In this document: positions 44,184-53,104 of the stretch, one piece after another
Layout: each line of letters opens with the position of its first letter
Position numbering within the stretch: position 1 is the first letter of the stretch
Assembly (NCBI GenBank): GCA_944381325.1
Contig: CALWKS010000001.1
Location: 124,001 to 188,000, forward strand
Reading direction: 5' to 3'
Length of the DNA: 64,000 nt
Source of the DNA: an uncultured Christensenellaceae bacterium
GTDB lineage: Bacteria; Bacillota; Clostridia; Christensenellales; UBA3700
Position numbers and translations under genes: made by a program
The notes under the pieces: generated by a model
What the model was told of the DNA's origin: nothing
What the model saw: the letters and a program-made list of their open reading frames with translations, nothing else
Database searches by the model: none

Positions 44184-44891
44184 ATGAATATAGAAGGTAT
44201 GCTCAGATATCAGAAGCTGGACAGAGAGGTCAATCAGCTCAACGAACAGTTCAGAACGAGCGAAGCTACGAAGCAGTACAACAAGTATATGAAGCTGTAC
44301 AAACAGACCATAGAAGACGGCAAGCGCATGAGCGGCGTTATAAGCGAACATTTCTTGAACGTCGAAAGACTTACCAAACAATATGAAAAACTGCTTTCCG
44401 ATATCGACGAATACTACAAGGGTGTTGACGAAATAAACGACCTGAAGCAGGCGGATTATTATGAAAAACAGCTTATGAAGCTTTACAGCGCTCTAGAAGC
44501 AATCGAAAAAGAACTTGACAACGTGCGCAAAGAGCTCATTAAGCTGGATGCGGACGCGAAGGCTTTCTTTGCAAACGTCAACAACTACTTTGTAGCCGTA
44601 AAGAGAAGCACACCCGAGATGGAAAAGGTCAAGCTTGAAATTCAGCTCAAGGCTAAAGAGGTCATGTCTGCTCAGAAGGAGATCGAAAAGACGATCGAGC
44701 CTGAGCTCTTTGAAAAATACAAAAAGGCTAAAGAGGTCGCAAAGTTCCCTCCGCTCGTTCCGTTCGACGAAGCGACAAATTCATGCATGGGGTGCGGACT
44801 CGAGCTGTCGAAAGATATCGCTGCAAAACTGCGTCAGGAAGGCGGACTTGAATTCTGCCCCAACTGCAACAGACTGGTGTATAAGCAATAA
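44184..44891 (+). CDS. Coiled-coil protein with C-terminal C4 zinc ribbon
   Basis: A 235-residue protein: a long N-terminal coiled coil (about 1-180, e.g. LDREVNQLNEQFRTSEATKQ) and a C-terminal zinc ribbon with CMGCGLEL and CPNCNRLVY. This architecture is the C4-type zinc-ribbon family found beside NIF3 genes in many bacteria. The molecular function is not established; the conserved pairing with NIF3 implies a shared role. It lies 10 bp after the NIF3 gene. Confidence 0.88.
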   Translation: MNIEGMLRYQKLDREVNQLNEQFRTSEATKQYNKYMKLYKQTIEDGKRMSGVISEHFLNVERLTKQYEKLLSDIDEYYKGVDEINDLKQADYYEKQLMKLYSALEAIEKELDNVRKELIKLDADAKAFFANVNNYFVAVKRSTPEMEKVKLEIQLKAKEVMSAQKEIEKTIEPELFEKYKKAKEVAKFPPLVPFDEATNSCMGCGLELSKDIAAKLRQEGGLEFCPNCNRLVYKQ

Positions 44892-44893
44892 CT

Positions 44894-45418
44894 ATGAAAA
44901 AAGGCGGCATAAAGTCAATTGCAATATCTTCGGCGGTAGGTCTCGTTCTTATACTCGTTCCGCTTGCGGTAATGCTTATATGGGGCGACAACGAAGGAAT
45001 ACAAGGCGCGCAGGCGTCCTTGTACATAGCGATGATCCTTGGCGCTGTCGTTATAGTATTTTCTGCAATTTATACGGGAAGGTACGTAGCTTACAACACG
45101 ACAATGGCAAAGGGCAGGAAAGTTCAGGCAAAATATCTGTCGTGCGAGATGAAATCGACCAGCTCTTCTAAGGATTATTACTGTGTAACCTATTCTTACG
45201 AAGACGGAGAAAAGACAATCACGAAGACGACGGGCATAACATACACTTGGGAGCAGGCTCTTGCGCTGAAATTCGCAGAGAATTTTGAGATAACCGTATA
45301 CAAGAAAAACAGTTACGTTACTCAGGACATCGAGCCTCTTATAAAAGAGCATAAGCCCGAGATAGACGAATTCAAGCGTGCATACGCAGAAGCATTCAAC
45401 AAGTATCACAACGCTTAA
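44894..45418 (+). CDS. Two-helix membrane protein, unknown function
   Basis: A 174-residue protein with two transmembrane segments (about residues 9-27 and 40-62) and a cytoplasmic or external C-terminal domain with mixed beta pattern (YYCVTYSYEDGEKTITKTTG), ending in a charged helix. Starts 2 bp after the zinc-ribbon gene, so it is co-transcribed; otherwise unrecognised. Followed by a terminator. Confidence 0.75.
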   Translation: MKKGGIKSIAISSAVGLVLILVPLAVMLIWGDNEGIQGAQASLYIAMILGAVVIVFSAIYTGRYVAYNTTMAKGRKVQAKYLSCEMKSTSSSKDYYCVTYSYEDGEKTITKTTGITYTWEQALALKFAENFEITVYKKNSYVTQDIEPLIKEHKPEIDEFKRAYAEAFNKYHNA

Positions 45419-45439
45419 AGTTTATTTATTGCGGATAAA

Positions 45440-45469
45440 AACGGACTCTGAAAAAGAGCCCGTTTTTTT
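45440..45469 (+). terminator. Rho-independent terminator of the dnaG-rpoD operon
   Basis: CGG-A-CTC and GAG-C-CCG stem around TGAAAAA, followed by seven T, 22 bp after the last stop. Confidence 0.85.
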
Positions 45470-45535
45470 ATTCTTCATTTATTATCGGATCGACTGAATT
45501 TTATAAAGAAATTTGTATAATGATACCCATTAAAC

Positions 45536-45570
45536 AAAAACGCGGGCGGTTAAGCCCGTCCGTGTTTTTG
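45536..45570. terminator. Bidirectional terminator between convergent operons
   Basis: CGGGC/GCCCG core with an outer ACG/CGT extension; A-run on the left and T-run on the right, so it can serve the minus-strand dapB operon and leftover plus-strand transcription. Confidence 0.75.
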
Positions 45571-45623
45571 TAGTTTATTATCCTGACGGTTTCCCGCAGG
45601 AAAGAGGATTGTTAAAGAATATT

Positions 45624-46382
45624 TTAAAGTGAAGCGACGAGGTCAGGCATCGAATAAAGTCCCGGCTTCTGTTTCGCAAGGAAAGCCGCCGCGCGTATTG
45701 CTCCCTGAGCGAAAACCGCCTTGCTGTGCGCTTCGTGGGTCAGGGTGACGACTTCGTCTTCACCGAAGAAATGCACTTCGTGTTTTCCGACGATCGTGCC
45801 GCCTCTTACGGCATGCACGCCTATTTCATCCTTTTTGCGCTTGGTGTCGTTGCCGTGTCTGCCGAAGGTAAGATATGAATTTTCTTTCTCTTCCTTTATC
45901 GCGTTGGCAAGAGTCAGCGCGGTGCCTGAAGGAGAGTCGACTTTCTTGTTGTGGTGAGTTTCAACTATCTCAACGTCGAAACCTTCGCCGAGTATCGCCG
46001 CTGCTTTTTTGCAGAGGTGAACGAGAAGATTTACGCCCACAGACATATTGCTTGCGCGGAATATCGCAACCTTTTCAGAAGCGGCTTTTACCGCTTTTTC
46101 CTGTTCTTCTGAATAGCCTGTGGTAGCAAGCACGAGAGCCACGTTGTTGGCGGTCGCATAAGAGAGCAGACCGTCAAGGGCTTCAGGTCTTGAAAAGTCA
46201 ACGATAACGTCGGCTTCTACGTTTATATCCTGCGGCTTGTCGAACACGGGTACGGAAAATCTGCTTTTGTCAGCGTAAGCGTCGATACCGCCTACGCAGG
46301 TTACGTCGCTGAAATTCTGAAGGGTTTCAAGAATCTTCATACCCATTTTTCCGCCTATGCCGCAAATTATGATTTTAGTCAT
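45624..46382 (-). CDS. dapB: 4-hydroxy-tetrahydrodipicolinate reductase
   Basis: Second committed enzyme of lysine/diaminopimelate synthesis. 252 residues. NAD(P)-binding IICGIGGKMGMKI at the start, VDFSRPEAL, the catalytic ETHHNKKVDSPSGTALTLA motif (His-His and Lys), and HAVRGGTIVGKHEVHFFGEDE. Third gene of the asd-dapA-dapB operon; 9 bp separate it from dapA. Confidence 0.97.
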   Translation of the reverse strand: MTKIIICGIGGKMGMKILETLQNFSDVTCVGGIDAYADKSRFSVPVFDKPQDINVEADVIVDFSRPEALDGLLSYATANNVALVLATTGYSEEQEKAVKAASEKVAIFRASNMSVGVNLLVHLCKKAAAILGEGFDVEIVETHHNKKVDSPSGTALTLANAIKEEKENSYLTFGRHGNDTKRKKDEIGVHAVRGGTIVGKHEVHFFGEDEVVTLTHEAHSKAVFAQGAIRAAAFLAKQKPGLYSMPDLVASL

Positions 46383-46391
46383 AAATTCTCC

Positions 46392-47270
46392 TTAGAGGAT
46401 AGCGAGATCCTTCATTATTTTTTCGAGTTTTGCTTTGTTGTCGTCAGTCAGCACCGTAAGGGGCAGGCGCATATAAGGTCCGCACATATTGAGCAGAGCG
46501 CAAGCCGTCTTGACGGGTATAGGATTGACTTCGAGGAACATTGCGTCAAAGAAAGGCTGATATTTCATCTGCATATCGAGAGCCTTGGCGTGATCGCCGT
46601 CCAGCCATGCGTGGATCATCTCAGACATAAGAGCGGGAACTGCGTTGGAAGCGACTGATATAAGTCCGCTTGCTCCTACAGACATGATGGGCACTGCTAT
46701 GCAGTCGTCGCCCGAGTACAGATTTATCTGAGAGCCTCTGATGCGTCTTGAAGTCTCGAGTATCTGAGCGATGTTTCCGCTGGCTTCCTTAACGCCTCTG
46801 ACGTTTTTAAGAGTAGTCAGTTTTTCTACCGTTTCAGGCTTCATGTTCACGCCCGTTCTGCCCGGTACGTTGTAAGCGACTATCGGAATATCGATCGCGT
46901 CGTTTATCGCCTTGTAATACAGATACAGTCCTTCCTGAGTGCATTTGTTGTAATAGGGAGTAACCGCAAGTACGCCGTCAGCGCCCATAGCCTGAGCCTG
47001 TTTGCTGAGTTCTACGGCGTGCGCGCAGTCGTTGCTGCCTGTGCCTACGAACACGGGAATTCTGCCGTTGACCTGTTCGATAACGCTTTTTACCACTTTT
47101 TCTCTTTCTTCAGCGCTCATTGTGGGCGGCTCGCCGGTAGTGCCGCATACGAACAGCGCGTCGACTTTGCCGTTGAGCTGAGAGTCGACTATTTTTTCGA
47201 GAGCGGGGTAGTCAACCGCGCCTGAAGCGTCAAACGGCGTAATCATTGCCGTACCGAGACCCTTAAACAT
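46392..47270 (-). CDS. dapA: 4-hydroxy-tetrahydrodipicolinate synthase
   Basis: Condenses aspartate semialdehyde with pyruvate. 292 residues, TIM barrel. Motifs: LGTAMITPFDASGAVDYPAL, VCGTTGEPPTMSAEE, Tyr and Lys of YNVPGRTGVNM and VRGVKEASGN (Schiff-base Lys), and the C-terminal EVNPIPVKTA. A GTG at 47279 is in frame, but the Shine-Dalgarno AGAGGTG overlaps it and is well placed for the ATG at 47270, so I use the ATG. Confidence 0.97.
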   Translation of the reverse strand: MFKGLGTAMITPFDASGAVDYPALEKIVDSQLNGKVDALFVCGTTGEPPTMSAEEREKVVKSVIEQVNGRIPVFVGTGSNDCAHAVELSKQAQAMGADGVLAVTPYYNKCTQEGLYLYYKAINDAIDIPIVAYNVPGRTGVNMKPETVEKLTTLKNVRGVKEASGNIAQILETSRRIRGSQINLYSGDDCIAVPIMSVGASGLISVASNAVPALMSEMIHAWLDGDHAKALDMQMKYQPFFDAMFLEVNPIPVKTACALLNMCGPYMRLPLTVLTDDNKAKLEKIMKDLAIL

Positions 47271-47295
47271 ATCTTTCACCTCTAAAAATATCTAT

Positions 47296-48315
47296 TCAGA
47301 TTTTTCCGTGTTCAATCATGTATTCCGCAATCTGAACGGCGTTGCTTGCCGCGCCCTTGCGGATATTGTCAGCTACTACCCAGAGATTTACGCCGCTTTC
47401 AACGGTGTCGTCTATTCTGATTCTGCCGACATAAACTTCGTCGTGACCGGTAGTATCGACAGGCATCGGGTACTTCAGATTTGCAACGTCGTCAACCACA
47501 ACAATGCCTTTCTGAGACTTGAGCGCTTCGATAACGCCTTCTTTGGTGCAGGGCTTGTTGAATTCGACGTTGATGGATTCGCTGTGAGAATTCAGGACGG
47601 GAACGCGTACCGTGGTAGCGGTTACCTTGATGTTCTGGTCGCCGAGGATCTTCTTGGTTTCCTTGATCATCTTTTCTTCCTCTTTGGTATAACCGTTGTC
47701 GAGGAATACGTCGATGTGGGGCAGACAGTTGTTTACTATCTGGTAGGGGAACTTCTGAGTCTTGTAGCTTTCGCCCTTGCTGAACGCCTTGATGCCTTCC
47801 ATAAGGTCGTTGTAACCAGCAACGCCAGCGCCGCTGACAGCCTGGTAGGTGCTGTAAACGACTCTCTTGATGCCGTACTTGTCGTAAAGCGGCTTGAGAG
47901 CTACCATTGCCTGAATGGTAGAGCAGTTGGGGTTGGCGATAATGCCGTGGTGCCAGTCGATATCCTGGGGATTTACTTCAGGCACTACGAGCGGAACGTC
48001 GTCGTGCATACGCCACTGGCTGGAGTTGTCGATTACGACAGCGCCGTGCTTGGCGAATACGGGCGCGAATTTAGCGCTGGTAGAGCCGCCTGCGGAGAAC
48101 AGAGCTATGTCTATTTTCTTGTCGAGGACGTTGGCTTCGGTGAGTTCGATGACCGTATAGTCTTTGCCCATAAAATTGACCACTTTGCCCGCGCTCTTAG
48201 CTGAAGCGTAGAGGTAGTAGTTTTCAACGGGGAGTTTTTTCTCCGCCAGAACTTCGAGGAACTTATTGCCGACCATACCGGTAGCACCGACGACGGCTAC
48301 GTTGTACTTTTTCAT
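47296..48315 (-). CDS. asd: Aspartate-semialdehyde dehydrogenase
   Basis: Reduces aspartyl phosphate to aspartate semialdehyde. 339 residues. NADP-binding VVGATGMVGNKFLEVL, SAGGSTSAKFAPVF, the catalytic Cys in IANPNCSTIQAMVAL, and active-site His in VPVLNSHSESINVEF. First gene of the lysine operon; its leader is a lysine riboswitch. AGGAGT precedes the ATG. Confidence 0.97.
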   Translation of the reverse strand: MKKYNVAVVGATGMVGNKFLEVLAEKKLPVENYYLYASAKSAGKVVNFMGKDYTVIELTEANVLDKKIDIALFSAGGSTSAKFAPVFAKHGAVVIDNSSQWRMHDDVPLVVPEVNPQDIDWHHGIIANPNCSTIQAMVALKPLYDKYGIKRVVYSTYQAVSGAGVAGYNDLMEGIKAFSKGESYKTQKFPYQIVNNCLPHIDVFLDNGYTKEEEKMIKETKKILGDQNIKVTATTVRVPVLNSHSESINVEFNKPCTKEGVIEALKSQKGIVVVDDVANLKYPMPVDTTGHDEVYVGRIRIDDTVESGVNLWVVADNIRKGAASNAVQIAEYMIEHGKI

Positions 48316-48376
48316 AATTACTCCTGTATTTTGCGGCTTTATGCCGAATATTTTATCAGATTAAGCTGTACGGAAA

Positions 48377-48406
48377 ATAAAAAATCCGTTCACAAAAGAC
48401 GGAACG
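48377..48406 (-). terminator. Riboswitch-controlled terminator before asd
   Basis: On the minus strand: CCGTTC and GAACGG stem around a 10-nt loop, followed by A and six T. It lies between the lysine aptamer and the asd start, as expected for transcription attenuation. Confidence 0.85.
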
Positions 48407-48433
48407 GAAAAGGGGAAAACGAAATATGTTTCC

Positions 48434-48593
48434 GCAAATAGCGCTCCATCTTGCGATGACAGATACGAAACTCTTAATTCCGCATCCAGCCGCAGACCCT
48501 TCAAGGAGGAAAGGCGACTTCGGCGGTAAACCCTTTCAGCGGCGTCCCTTGAGACGTAATTCCGCGTACTGATGAGTACCGCGCCTCTATTGC
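48434..48593 (-). promoter_or_regulatory. Lysine riboswitch (L-box) controlling asd-dapA-dapB
   Basis: On the minus strand the aptamer shows the conserved L-box blocks in order: AGAGGCGCGG near the 5' end, GCTGAAAGGGTTTACCGCCG then AAGT, GGGTCTGCGGCTGG, and CTGTCATC...GATGGAGCGCTA at the 3' end. P1 is formed by GCAATAG and CTATTTGC. High lysine should favour the terminator and lower DAP/lysine synthesis. The aptamer is about 160 nt, near the usual size. Confidence 0.92.
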
Positions 48594-48601
48594 TTTGAAC
48601 A

Positions 48602-48630
48602 ATAATACCACAATGCGCTTATTCTGTAAA
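48602..48630 (-). promoter_or_regulatory. Sigma-A promoter of the lysine operon
   Basis: On the minus strand: TTTACA, a 17-bp spacer and TATTAT with TGG before it; transcription starts just before the aptamer. Confidence 0.8.
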
Positions 48631-48672
48631 GTGTTTTTAGCTTAATTTTGCAAATAGTTGGCGATAATTTAA

Positions 48673-48701
48673 TTGCTCTTTTTATAAAAGTAGTGTAAAA
48701 T
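48673..48701 (+). promoter_or_regulatory. Sigma-A promoter of the yesL-like operon
   Basis: TTGCTC, a 17-bp spacer and TAAAAT; 38 bp before the ATG. It diverges from the lysine operon promoter. Confidence 0.75.
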
Positions 48702-48739
48702 AATGTGTACAATATTTTTTCTTTTTTCAGGAGTATATA

Positions 48740-49741
48740 ATGTCCAAATTGACGCAGCTTGCCTCGCATATGACGCTGGGCAAAGATCTCGGACCCGACA
48801 GGGACTACGGTGAGAGAGGCAGAATACGCAAAGCTTTTTCTGTATTCGGCTCAAATCTCAAAAGCATGCTTGCCATCAATCTGATGTTGGACGTCTTCGC
48901 ATTGCCGTTCATCGTCATGTTTATTTTCCTCATGCCTCAGTATGAGCAGAGCCAGATCGCGGCGGCAGGTTACAGCTTTTCCGGCTTCCTCGGCATAGGC
49001 TACGGTCTTGTTGACGATACGGTTGCCGGTATCAATATGATTTACGGCATAAGAAGCGATTTCTTCCTTTACTTCTTTACGCCTGCAATGATGATTTTCT
49101 CTATAGGGCTTTCGGGCGCTTACCATTGCATGAGAAACTTCTACTGGGGCGTCGAAGTCAAAGTTCTGAAGCATTTCTTCAGAGGTATCAAACTGCATTG
49201 GTGGAAGTTCCTCATAACTTTTACATTTCTCGGACTTGTCGGCACTAATGCCGCATGCGCTACGATCGAGCTTATGCGTCTTATGAGCACGACGGGCAGC
49301 GCAGCCGCAGGTATATGGGTATGGTGCATAGGTTCGCTGTTGTTTGCGCTGCTATCCATGCTGTTTGCGGGAGTATTCGTTCCTATGAGCATTTCCTTCA
49401 AGTTCAATTACGGTCAGCTCATCAAGAACAGCCTTATCGCATGTATAATATTCTTCCTGCCCAACCTTATCCTTACGGCGCTCATGATCGCTCCGATGTT
49501 CCTTCTTATGGTAAACATCGTGAAATACATCATGTATATCGTATTGATCACCGTTGGCGCAAGTCTTTATCTCATACTCAACGTTGCATTCGGCAATTTC
49601 TGCAACGACCTTCTCATAAATTCGATGTACGAGTATGAACAGGAGCAGGCTGCGAAGGCTCAGCAGATGCAGAGAAAACAGCAGCTCAAAGAAGCCGCAA
49701 AGGCTCAGCGCGCAAATCCCAAGAAAGGTAAGAAGAGATGA
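48740..49741 (+). CDS. YesL/DUF624-like integral membrane protein
   Basis: A 333-residue membrane protein with about six hydrophobic segments and a lysine/glutamine-rich cytoplasmic tail (KQQLKEAAKAQRANPKKGKKR). Segments such as NLKSMLAINLMLDVFALPFI and GVEVKVLKHFFRGIKLHWWK fit the DUF624/YesL pattern. YesL proteins are often near carbohydrate-uptake genes, but none is present here, so the function is open. CAGGAG precedes the ATG; the stop overlaps the next start (ATGA). Confidence 0.75.
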   Translation: MSKLTQLASHMTLGKDLGPDRDYGERGRIRKAFSVFGSNLKSMLAINLMLDVFALPFIVMFIFLMPQYEQSQIAAAGYSFSGFLGIGYGLVDDTVAGINMIYGIRSDFFLYFFTPAMMIFSIGLSGAYHCMRNFYWGVEVKVLKHFFRGIKLHWWKFLITFTFLGLVGTNAACATIELMRLMSTTGSAAAGIWVWCIGSLLFALLSMLFAGVFVPMSISFKFNYGQLIKNSLIACIIFFLPNLILTALMIAPMFLLMVNIVKYIMYIVLITVGASLYLILNVAFGNFCNDLLINSMYEYEQEQAAKAQQMQRKQQLKEAAKAQRANPKKGKKR

Positions 49742-50454
49742 ACGGATACGGTTGTCTCGCCGCTTATTACGACCGTCTGATGACGGACTTCGATTATAAA
49801 GGCTATCTAGAGCTTCTCGGCAGAGAGCTGTCGGGGAGCGAAGGCGTTGACCTTTGTTGCGGCAGCGGCAGAATAACCGTTGCGCTGGCAAAAAGCGGAA
49901 AGAAAATGACAGGGGTCGACCTCAGCGGAGAAATGCTGGGAGAGGCGGCAAAGAACGCGAGAGCGGCGGGAGTAAAACCGCTTTTCGTTCAGTCGGACGC
50001 GACCTCGTTCAGACCTCAGCACGACGTTGACTTTATAACCTGCGTGTGCGACGGAGTAAATTATATAAAACCCAAGAATCTTGCCGTGTTTTTTGAAAAC
50101 GCGGCTTGCTTTCTCAAAAAGGGCGGCAAACTGGTATTCGATATTTCCAGCGAATACAAGATAAAGAAAGTTATCGCGGACAACGTATTTTTCGAGGATT
50201 ACGACGACCTGACATATCTTTGGAGCAACATTCCTTTTTCAGGCGGCGTGAAAATGGAACTTACGTTTTTCATACGCGGCAAAGACGGAAAATACACTAA
50301 ACAAACGGAGGAGCACACCCAGTATGCGCATACTCAGAGCGCAATAGAATGCGCGCTTAAAGACAAGTTCTCTTTTAAGGCGTACGATTTTGCGACGATG
50401 AGTAATGTAAATCAGAAAACAGTGCGCATAATATGGGTTTGCGAAAGATTGTAA
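49738..50454 (+). CDS. Class I SAM-dependent methyltransferase
   Basis: A 238-residue Rossmann methyltransferase. YDRLMTDFDYKGYLELL is followed by motif I VDLCCGSGRITVALA (near residue 38), motif II TGVDLSGEMLGEA and DFITCVCDGVNYI. The fold is clear but the substrate is not; it is of the small-molecule type rather than rRNA type. Translationally coupled to both neighbours. Confidence 0.88.
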   Translation: MNGYGCLAAYYDRLMTDFDYKGYLELLGRELSGSEGVDLCCGSGRITVALAKSGKKMTGVDLSGEMLGEAAKNARAAGVKPLFVQSDATSFRPQHDVDFITCVCDGVNYIKPKNLAVFFENAACFLKKGGKLVFDISSEYKIKKVIADNVFFEDYDDLTYLWSNIPFSGGVKMELTFFIRGKDGKYTKQTEEHTQYAHTQSAIECALKDKFSFKAYDFATMSNVNQKTVRIIWVCERL

Positions 50455-51347
50455 TGGATATACTTTGCAGGTCTATGCTTTTCGAAGGAAAGGCGATCGT
50501 TACGGCAATAGATTGTACAGAGACTGTTGAGACGGCGCGCCGTATTCACAATACGTCAAAGAGCGCGACCAACGCTCTTGCGAGAGTTCTCGCCATGGGT
50601 GTGTTTATGAGCGCAGGTTTCAAGGGGCTCAAGCATAAACTCACGATAATTATCGACGGCGGCGGAAAGGGCGGCAACATAATCGTATGCGGAGATTCAG
50701 GCTCTAAAGTGCGTTGCCGCATGGACAACCCCGACTGCTTCAGCGGAGAAGACGTTCATTCTGCGCAGGAGGTAATTGGATTCAACGGCAGACTTACCGT
50801 TATCAAGGATTTCGGTCTGAAAGAGCCCTACAACGGCACCGTAAGATTGGTTAACGGCAGCGTTGATGCGGATTTTGCATATTATTTCACCGTATCTGAA
50901 CAGCTTCCCAGCGCGATTGCAACGGGGGTAAGTCTCAATGAAGACGGAAGCGTGAAGGCGGCAGGCGCGGTCATCGTTCAGCCTATGCCCAATTGTCCGC
51001 CCGAGATAGTGGAAACGCTTGTCGACGTGGTAAAGAATTTCAAGGATATGGACGGCATTGTGGCAACCTACACTCCGACAACTCTTATCGAAGAATATTT
51101 CGGTCATTTCGACAACAAGCCGCTTCAGCCCACATATCCCGCATACGTATGCAGCTGCAGCAGAGAAGCCATGGAGCGCATACTGATATCTATGGGCAAA
51201 AAGGACGCCCTGGAGATAATCGAAGAAAACGGCAAAATCGAATTCCATTGCGATTTCTGCCATAAAACACAGACATTTACTAAAGAGGACGTAGAAAAAA
51301 TATTCGAGGAAGCAGATGACAAGAATAACCGTTCCGACAACGAATAA
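50454..51347 (+). CDS. hslO: Hsp33 redox-regulated chaperonin
   Basis: Redox-switched holdase. 297 residues from the ATG at 50454, which shares one base with the preceding stop (TAATG); a longer start at 50433 would extend into the methyltransferase gene. The N-terminal domain has ARVLAMGVFMSAGFKG; the C-terminal zinc switch is CSCS near residue 240 and CDFC near 270, i.e. the CxC...CxxC arrangement. Its last 32 bp overlap the following gene. Confidence 0.95.
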   Translation: MDILCRSMLFEGKAIVTAIDCTETVETARRIHNTSKSATNALARVLAMGVFMSAGFKGLKHKLTIIIDGGGKGGNIIVCGDSGSKVRCRMDNPDCFSGEDVHSAQEVIGFNGRLTVIKDFGLKEPYNGTVRLVNGSVDADFAYYFTVSEQLPSAIATGVSLNEDGSVKAAGAVIVQPMPNCPPEIVETLVDVVKNFKDMDGIVATYTPTTLIEEYFGHFDNKPLQPTYPAYVCSCSREAMERILISMGKKDALEIIEENGKIEFHCDFCHKTQTFTKEDVEKIFEEADDKNNRSDNE

Positions 51348-53094
51348 TTACGACCCCGAACAAATCATAAAGCTGGCAGAAGGCATGCTTGCCAAGGGCA
51401 AAGCCGCCGAATGCGTCAGAATGCTCAACCGTTTCGGGCTGAAAGACATGCGCGCCGACAAAGCGCGCGGCGTAGCTTTTGCCGAAATGAGTAATTATCC
51501 CGTATCCAACTATTTTCTGCACAGAGCGCTTAAGCAGTATATGAGGACGGGCGGCAAAGTCAAAGACGCTTCTGTCAAGCCTCTTATCAGAGAACTTGTA
51601 AACAACAATATTCAGATGGAAAACGCTGAAGCCGTAGGATATTATTTCGGGCTTGTAAAAGATACGCTCGATTTTTCTACCGCTCCCGAAGGCGAAAGGA
51701 AAGTGCTTGAAAGGGCTTTCCGCGACTTTGCGATGTCGCTTCAGAATTTCTCTCAGCCTATGGACGGACTGGACGGAGAGCCTATGCCCGACGTCAACGT
51801 ATTCGAAGTAATGCAGGAAGCCAAGGCTATGGTAGAAAAGGGCAAATGCCGTCAGGCGGTCAATTATCTTTTGAGCAAGATAGACATCGCGGGCGAATAC
51901 ACTTGCGAATTCTACAGGATAATCGCGCGTTGCTGTCTTCGTTTCGACTGTGAAAAGGCGATGTTTTACGCGGATAAAGTGCTTGAAATACTCTCGTCCG
52001 ACGTATCTGCGCTTTGCGTGAAATTCAACGCGGCTTATATCCTCGGCGACACTTATATCACAGACGAGGTGGCAGACAGGCTTATCGACGCGGTGGACTC
52101 AGACGACCTCAAAGGGCTCAGAGATATCTTCGCGGCGTTCGTCTCATGCAGATATTATGAAAAACTTCTTGAGCTTTCGCGCGCTCTTGCGACAGAAGAT
52201 CCGGGGTATTACTATTACAATAAGATGTATGCCATCGCGCTCAATCTTTGCGGAAAGAGAGAAGAGGCTTTAAAAGTCATAAACGCTCAGGTTGCGCTTA
52301 TGGGCGACCTCGACGACGCAAAATTCGTAAAGCTCTATCTTGAAAAATACGCGGATTGTCAGATAAAACCTGCTTTCTACGATTTCGCACCAGCTGAAAT
52401 GGCGGCGGACATGAGAGCGGGACTTGACGATATAATCCGCTTTCTGCCGATGCGTACCACCGCTGAAGGCACGAGAATGACGGGAAGCACCAGAGAGCTT
52501 AAGAACGCGCTTCTGAAAGTTCAGGACAAACTCATCGCTTACGAATATTTCATCCGCTTCGGTATAGAAAACTACGCCGTGGACGAAAAGATGGGCATAA
52601 TCACCTTTGCCATATTCCTTTGCGACAGCAAGCAGCTTGCCGACGTAAGAGAACGCGTTGCGGATATGCTTCTTGACGACGATATAACGCCAGTGCTTAA
52701 GGAAGAGATAATCACCTGTATGTTCCTTTATTCTTCCACAAGCGTTATCTACTACGTGCACGACGGCAGAATGTATAAGATGAATACGCGCGCTCCGCGC
52801 ATAATAGACAATTCAGATCTGATTTTCAGGCGCGCATACGTAACTTTGCGTATCAAAGGCGCTATGGAAGGAAAGTATTCTCATAAACAACTCGACGACG
52901 CGGTCGAACGCATAATGGCGGCGCTTATTTCTCAGAATAAGACGGACAAAATTGAAGAATATCAGACTTTCGTAAAAATGGTCGTATATTATCTTGAACA
53001 CGCCGTAGGCGGAGGCGACAACCGCCGCGTGATTGAAAAGGCTACCGATATAGCCTTTGTTCAGAAGCAGGAAGATTACGAGCTGTTCACATAA
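51316..53094 (+). CDS. Large TPR/helical-repeat-like protein, unknown function
   Basis: A 592-residue soluble, helix-rich protein with repeat-like pairs reminiscent of TPR (ECVRMLNRFGLKDM; CEKAMFYADKVLEI; REEALKVINAQVAL) and no catalytic motif I can name. It overlaps hslO by 32 bp and lies 10 bp before the HD-domain gene. The overlap indicates coordinated translation with Hsp33. It may be a scaffold or regulator. I do not assign a function. Confidence 0.7.
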   Translation: MTRITVPTTNNYDPEQIIKLAEGMLAKGKAAECVRMLNRFGLKDMRADKARGVAFAEMSNYPVSNYFLHRALKQYMRTGGKVKDASVKPLIRELVNNNIQMENAEAVGYYFGLVKDTLDFSTAPEGERKVLERAFRDFAMSLQNFSQPMDGLDGEPMPDVNVFEVMQEAKAMVEKGKCRQAVNYLLSKIDIAGEYTCEFYRIIARCCLRFDCEKAMFYADKVLEILSSDVSALCVKFNAAYILGDTYITDEVADRLIDAVDSDDLKGLRDIFAAFVSCRYYEKLLELSRALATEDPGYYYYNKMYAIALNLCGKREEALKVINAQVALMGDLDDAKFVKLYLEKYADCQIKPAFYDFAPAEMAADMRAGLDDIIRFLPMRTTAEGTRMTGSTRELKNALLKVQDKLIAYEYFIRFGIENYAVDEKMGIITFAIFLCDSKQLADVRERVADMLLDDDITPVLKEEIITCMFLYSSTSVIYYVHDGRMYKMNTRAPRIIDNSDLIFRRAYVTLRIKGAMEGKYSHKQLDDAVERIMAALISQNKTDKIEEYQTFVKMVVYYLEHAVGGGDNRRVIEKATDIAFVQKQEDYELFT

Positions 53095-53104
53095 GGGGGC
53101 AATC

